Below the pieces are notes generated by a model. That model made no database searches. It was not told the origin of the DNA and worked only from the letters and a program-made list of their open reading frames with translations. From Marinobacter excellens HL-55 (lineage in GTDB: Bacteria; Pseudomonadota; Gammaproteobacteria; Pseudomonadales; Oleiphilaceae), in the NCBI GenBank assembly GCA_001314845.1, contig LJZQ01000013.1:30683-94682 (forward strand): 64,000 bases of DNA, read 5' to 3'. Below are positions 62,405 through 64,000 of this stretch, piece after piece. Each line of letters opens with the position of its first letter. The stretch's first letter is position 1. The position numbers were made by a program, and so were the translations under genes.

Positions 62405-63823
62405 ATGTCACCTGAACGGACTGCGATGACGTCTGTCGATCGCGCTTGGCTACGCATGGATACCGCTGAGAATCCGATGATGATATCCGGCGTGTTAATG
62501 CTCGAGCACCCCATATCCATCAAACGACTGAAGCGCACGCTGGAAGAGCGCTTTCTGAAGTATCATCGGTTCCGCCAGCGAGTCGTGGACAACGGCGATC
62601 GGGCCTACTGGCAAGACGACCCGATGTTTGATCTGGACAACCACCTGCACTGCATCGCCCTCCCCGGCAAAGCGGGAAAAACAGAACTGCAGACGCTTGC
62701 CAGCGACCTCAATAGCACTTCTCTAGATTTCCGCAGACCGCTCTGGCAAATGCATTACATTGACAACTACCAGGATGGCGCCGCGCTTCTGGTACGAATT
62801 CACCATTGCATTGCCGACGGCATCTCTCTGGCGCGGGTCCTGATGTCGCTGACCGACCGCACGCCGGAACCGAAACTGGAAAGAATCGCCGGAATGCGTA
62901 AATCGGTAAAACCGGAGGGTGGCACCACCTCTCGCTTTCTGCACCGGCTGGTCGATAGCGGGCAAACCGGCTGGCAACAAGCCAAACTGTTCGTGAGTTC
63001 GGTAAGGGAAGAACCCAATTATCCGCTTAAGCTTGCGACCGCCGCAGGCGCCATTGCCATGGATCTGGTCAAACTTGGGTTTGCGCCGTCTGAGCCCGAC
63101 ACCAGCCTGAAACGCCAGCTCGTCGGACGTAAGAAAGTAGGCTGGGCCGAACCTTTAGTGCTGGCCGAGGTAAAGCAATGCGCCAACATTCTGGGGGGAA
63201 CGGTTAATGACGTTCTGATGTGTGTGGCCACCGGAGCACTGAGTCGCCATTTCACGGAACAGCAACAGCCGGTGCCCGAATGCGGCATTCGGGTGGCGGT
63301 GCCATTCAACCTCAGACCTTTGGACCAACCGATCGACAGCCTGGGCAATCAGTTCGGAATGGTCTTGGTGAACCTGCCCATCGAGGTGATGGACCCGATC
63401 ATGTGTTTCCGACAGGTTCGGGAGAACATGAATCGCCTGAAGCGCTCCTACCAGGCGCAGGTCACCTACAGCCTGCTTGACCTGTTCGGGCGCGGCCCGG
63501 ATGTACTCGAGCGGCGGGCTCTGGACATGCTCAGCAATAAAGCCTCGGCCGTGCTCACCAACGTGCCTGGCCCCCGCCACCCGGTCTATCTGGCGGGCAG
63601 CAAGCTGACACAGCCGATGTTCTGGGTGCCACAGAGTGGCAATATCGGTATTGGCATGAGTATTTTCAGCTACGCCGAAACCGTGCAGTTCGGCATTACC
63701 GTAGACAAAGGCATTCCCGCAGAGCCAGAAGCCGTTATGCGACACTTCCAGGAAAGCTTCCAGGCCCTGTACCAGGCCGCCCTGACCGAGGAACACAACA
63801 GGGACATACGGCACGCGTCCTGA
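62405..63823 (+). CDS. Wax ester synthase / diacylglycerol acyltransferase (WS/DGAT)
   Basis: 472-aa acyl-CoA-dependent acyltransferase that makes wax esters and/or triacylglycerol. The active site HHCIADG is at residues 133-139. TAMTSVDRAWLRMDTAENPM at the N-terminus, GGTVNDVLMCVATGAL near residue 265 and TNVPGPRHPVYLAG near residue 390 are family motifs. GGGAGG precedes the ATG. It lies between smpB and ssrA. Marinobacter strains usually carry several such genes. Confidence 0.94.
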   Translation: MSPERTAMTSVDRAWLRMDTAENPMMISGVLMLEHPISIKRLKRTLEERFLKYHRFRQRVVDNGDRAYWQDDPMFDLDNHLHCIALPGKAGKTELQTLASDLNSTSLDFRRPLWQMHYIDNYQDGAALLVRIHHCIADGISLARVLMSLTDRTPEPKLERIAGMRKSVKPEGGTTSRFLHRLVDSGQTGWQQAKLFVSSVREEPNYPLKLATAAGAIAMDLVKLGFAPSEPDTSLKRQLVGRKKVGWAEPLVLAEVKQCANILGGTVNDVLMCVATGALSRHFTEQQQPVPECGIRVAVPFNLRPLDQPIDSLGNQFGMVLVNLPIEVMDPIMCFRQVRENMNRLKRSYQAQVTYSLLDLFGRGPDVLERRALDMLSNKASAVLTNVPGPRHPVYLAGSKLTQPMFWVPQSGNIGIGMSIFSYAETVQFGITVDKGIPAEPEAVMRHFQESFQALYQAALTEEHNRDIRHAS

Positions 63824-63865
63824 GCAAGATAGGTAGAAATAACGAACAGCTTAGAAAAAGAACCC

Positions 63866-63895
63866 TTGAAGTACGCCAATGCGGCCACATATACT
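63866..63895 (+). promoter_or_regulatory. Sigma-70 promoter of ssrA
   Basis: TTGAAG (63866-63871), an 18-bp spacer and TATACT (63890-63895), then 9 bp to the G-run that starts mature tmRNA. Confidence 0.82.
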
Positions 63896-63904
63896 GAGGC
63901 GTAA

Positions 63905-64000
63905 GGGGACGACATGGCTTCGACGCTGGTGGCGAACCCTTGGGTGCATGTCGAGATGGCAGCCAATCTCGTTAATCCAAAGCTGCAACGCAATAGTCGC
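63905..64000 (+). ncRNA. ssrA: tmRNA (ssrA), 5' portion, cut by right edge
   Basis: The sequence from GGGGACGACATGGCTTCGAC onwards matches the tRNA-like 5' end of tmRNA, and GCAATAGTCGC at the edge is the start of the resume/pre-tag region. The tag reading frame and 3' end lie outside the window. The 3' end of ssrA is a frequent integration site for genomic islands. Confidence 0.93.

Overview
The window looks like chromosomal core DNA of a Marinobacter-like gammaproteobacterium. The arginine succinyltransferase genes are in the Pseudomonas-type order aruC-F-G-D-B. The blocks ratA/rnfH/bamE/fur/recN/grpE/dnaKJ/dapB/carAB/greA/yhbY and ftsH/folP/glmM/tpiA/secG/tRNA-Leu/rimP/nusA/infB/rbfA/truB/rpsO/pnp follow pseudomonad synteny. 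Several proteins are marine or hydrocarbonoclastic in flavour: a wax ester synthase/DGAT, a DcaP-like porin, and a divergent Na+-dependent transporter. I see no IS elements, phage genes or CRISPR arrays. The organism name is an inference from gene content.

Layout. 1-5.4 kb (minus strand): arginine succinyltransferase catabolism, entering the left edge inside astB. 5.4-10 kb: a fused DEDDh exonuclease/GIY-YIG nuclease, a porin, a 36-codon small ORF with its own RBS and hairpin, and an old-yellow-enzyme-like flavin oxidoreductase. 10-14.4 kb: pyruvate dehydrogenase E1 and E2 without E3. 15-21 kb: a KamA-family radical SAM protein, an HNH protein, a CnoX-like thioredoxin-TPR chaperone, a Lon-type protease (probably the AsrA-like paralogue), a MarR regulator and a membrane TPR protein. 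22.1-27.1 kb: a complete branched-chain amino acid (Liv) ABC transporter. 27.1-31.2 kb: a lipoprotein, then a DUF3015 / Lnb_N (DUF4105) / alpha-beta hydrolase trio. 31.2-46 kb (minus): the pnp...rimP translation/transcription operon, tRNA-Leu(GAG), secG, tpiA, glmM, folP and ftsH. 46-51.5 kb: yhbY, greA, carB, carA. 51.7-56.4 kb: dapB, dnaJ, dnaK, grpE. 56.6-64 kb: recN, fur, bamE, rnfH, ratA, a transporter, smpB, a wax ester synthase/DGAT, and the 5' part of tmRNA (ssrA), cut by the right edge.

Regulation that can be read directly includes a sigma-32 promoter in front of grpE, two tandem LexA boxes in front of recN, and a sigma-70 promoter in front of ssrA. A strong promoter followed by two tandem intrinsic terminators lies in the rimP-nusA leader. 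The carA leader has a promoter plus an attenuator-like terminator. There is a perfect palindrome upstream of the marR gene and another over the -35 of livK. A long imperfect stem sits in the pnp leader.

No wholly new multi-gene system is obvious. The best leads are the 36-aa ORF (8487-8597), the nested cruciform between aruC and aruF (4067-4162), the riboregulatory leaders of rimP-nusA and carAB, the orphan KamA-type protein, the absence of rlmE between yhbY and ftsH, the gate-residue changes in the Na+-dependent transporter, and the wax synthase between smpB and ssrA.
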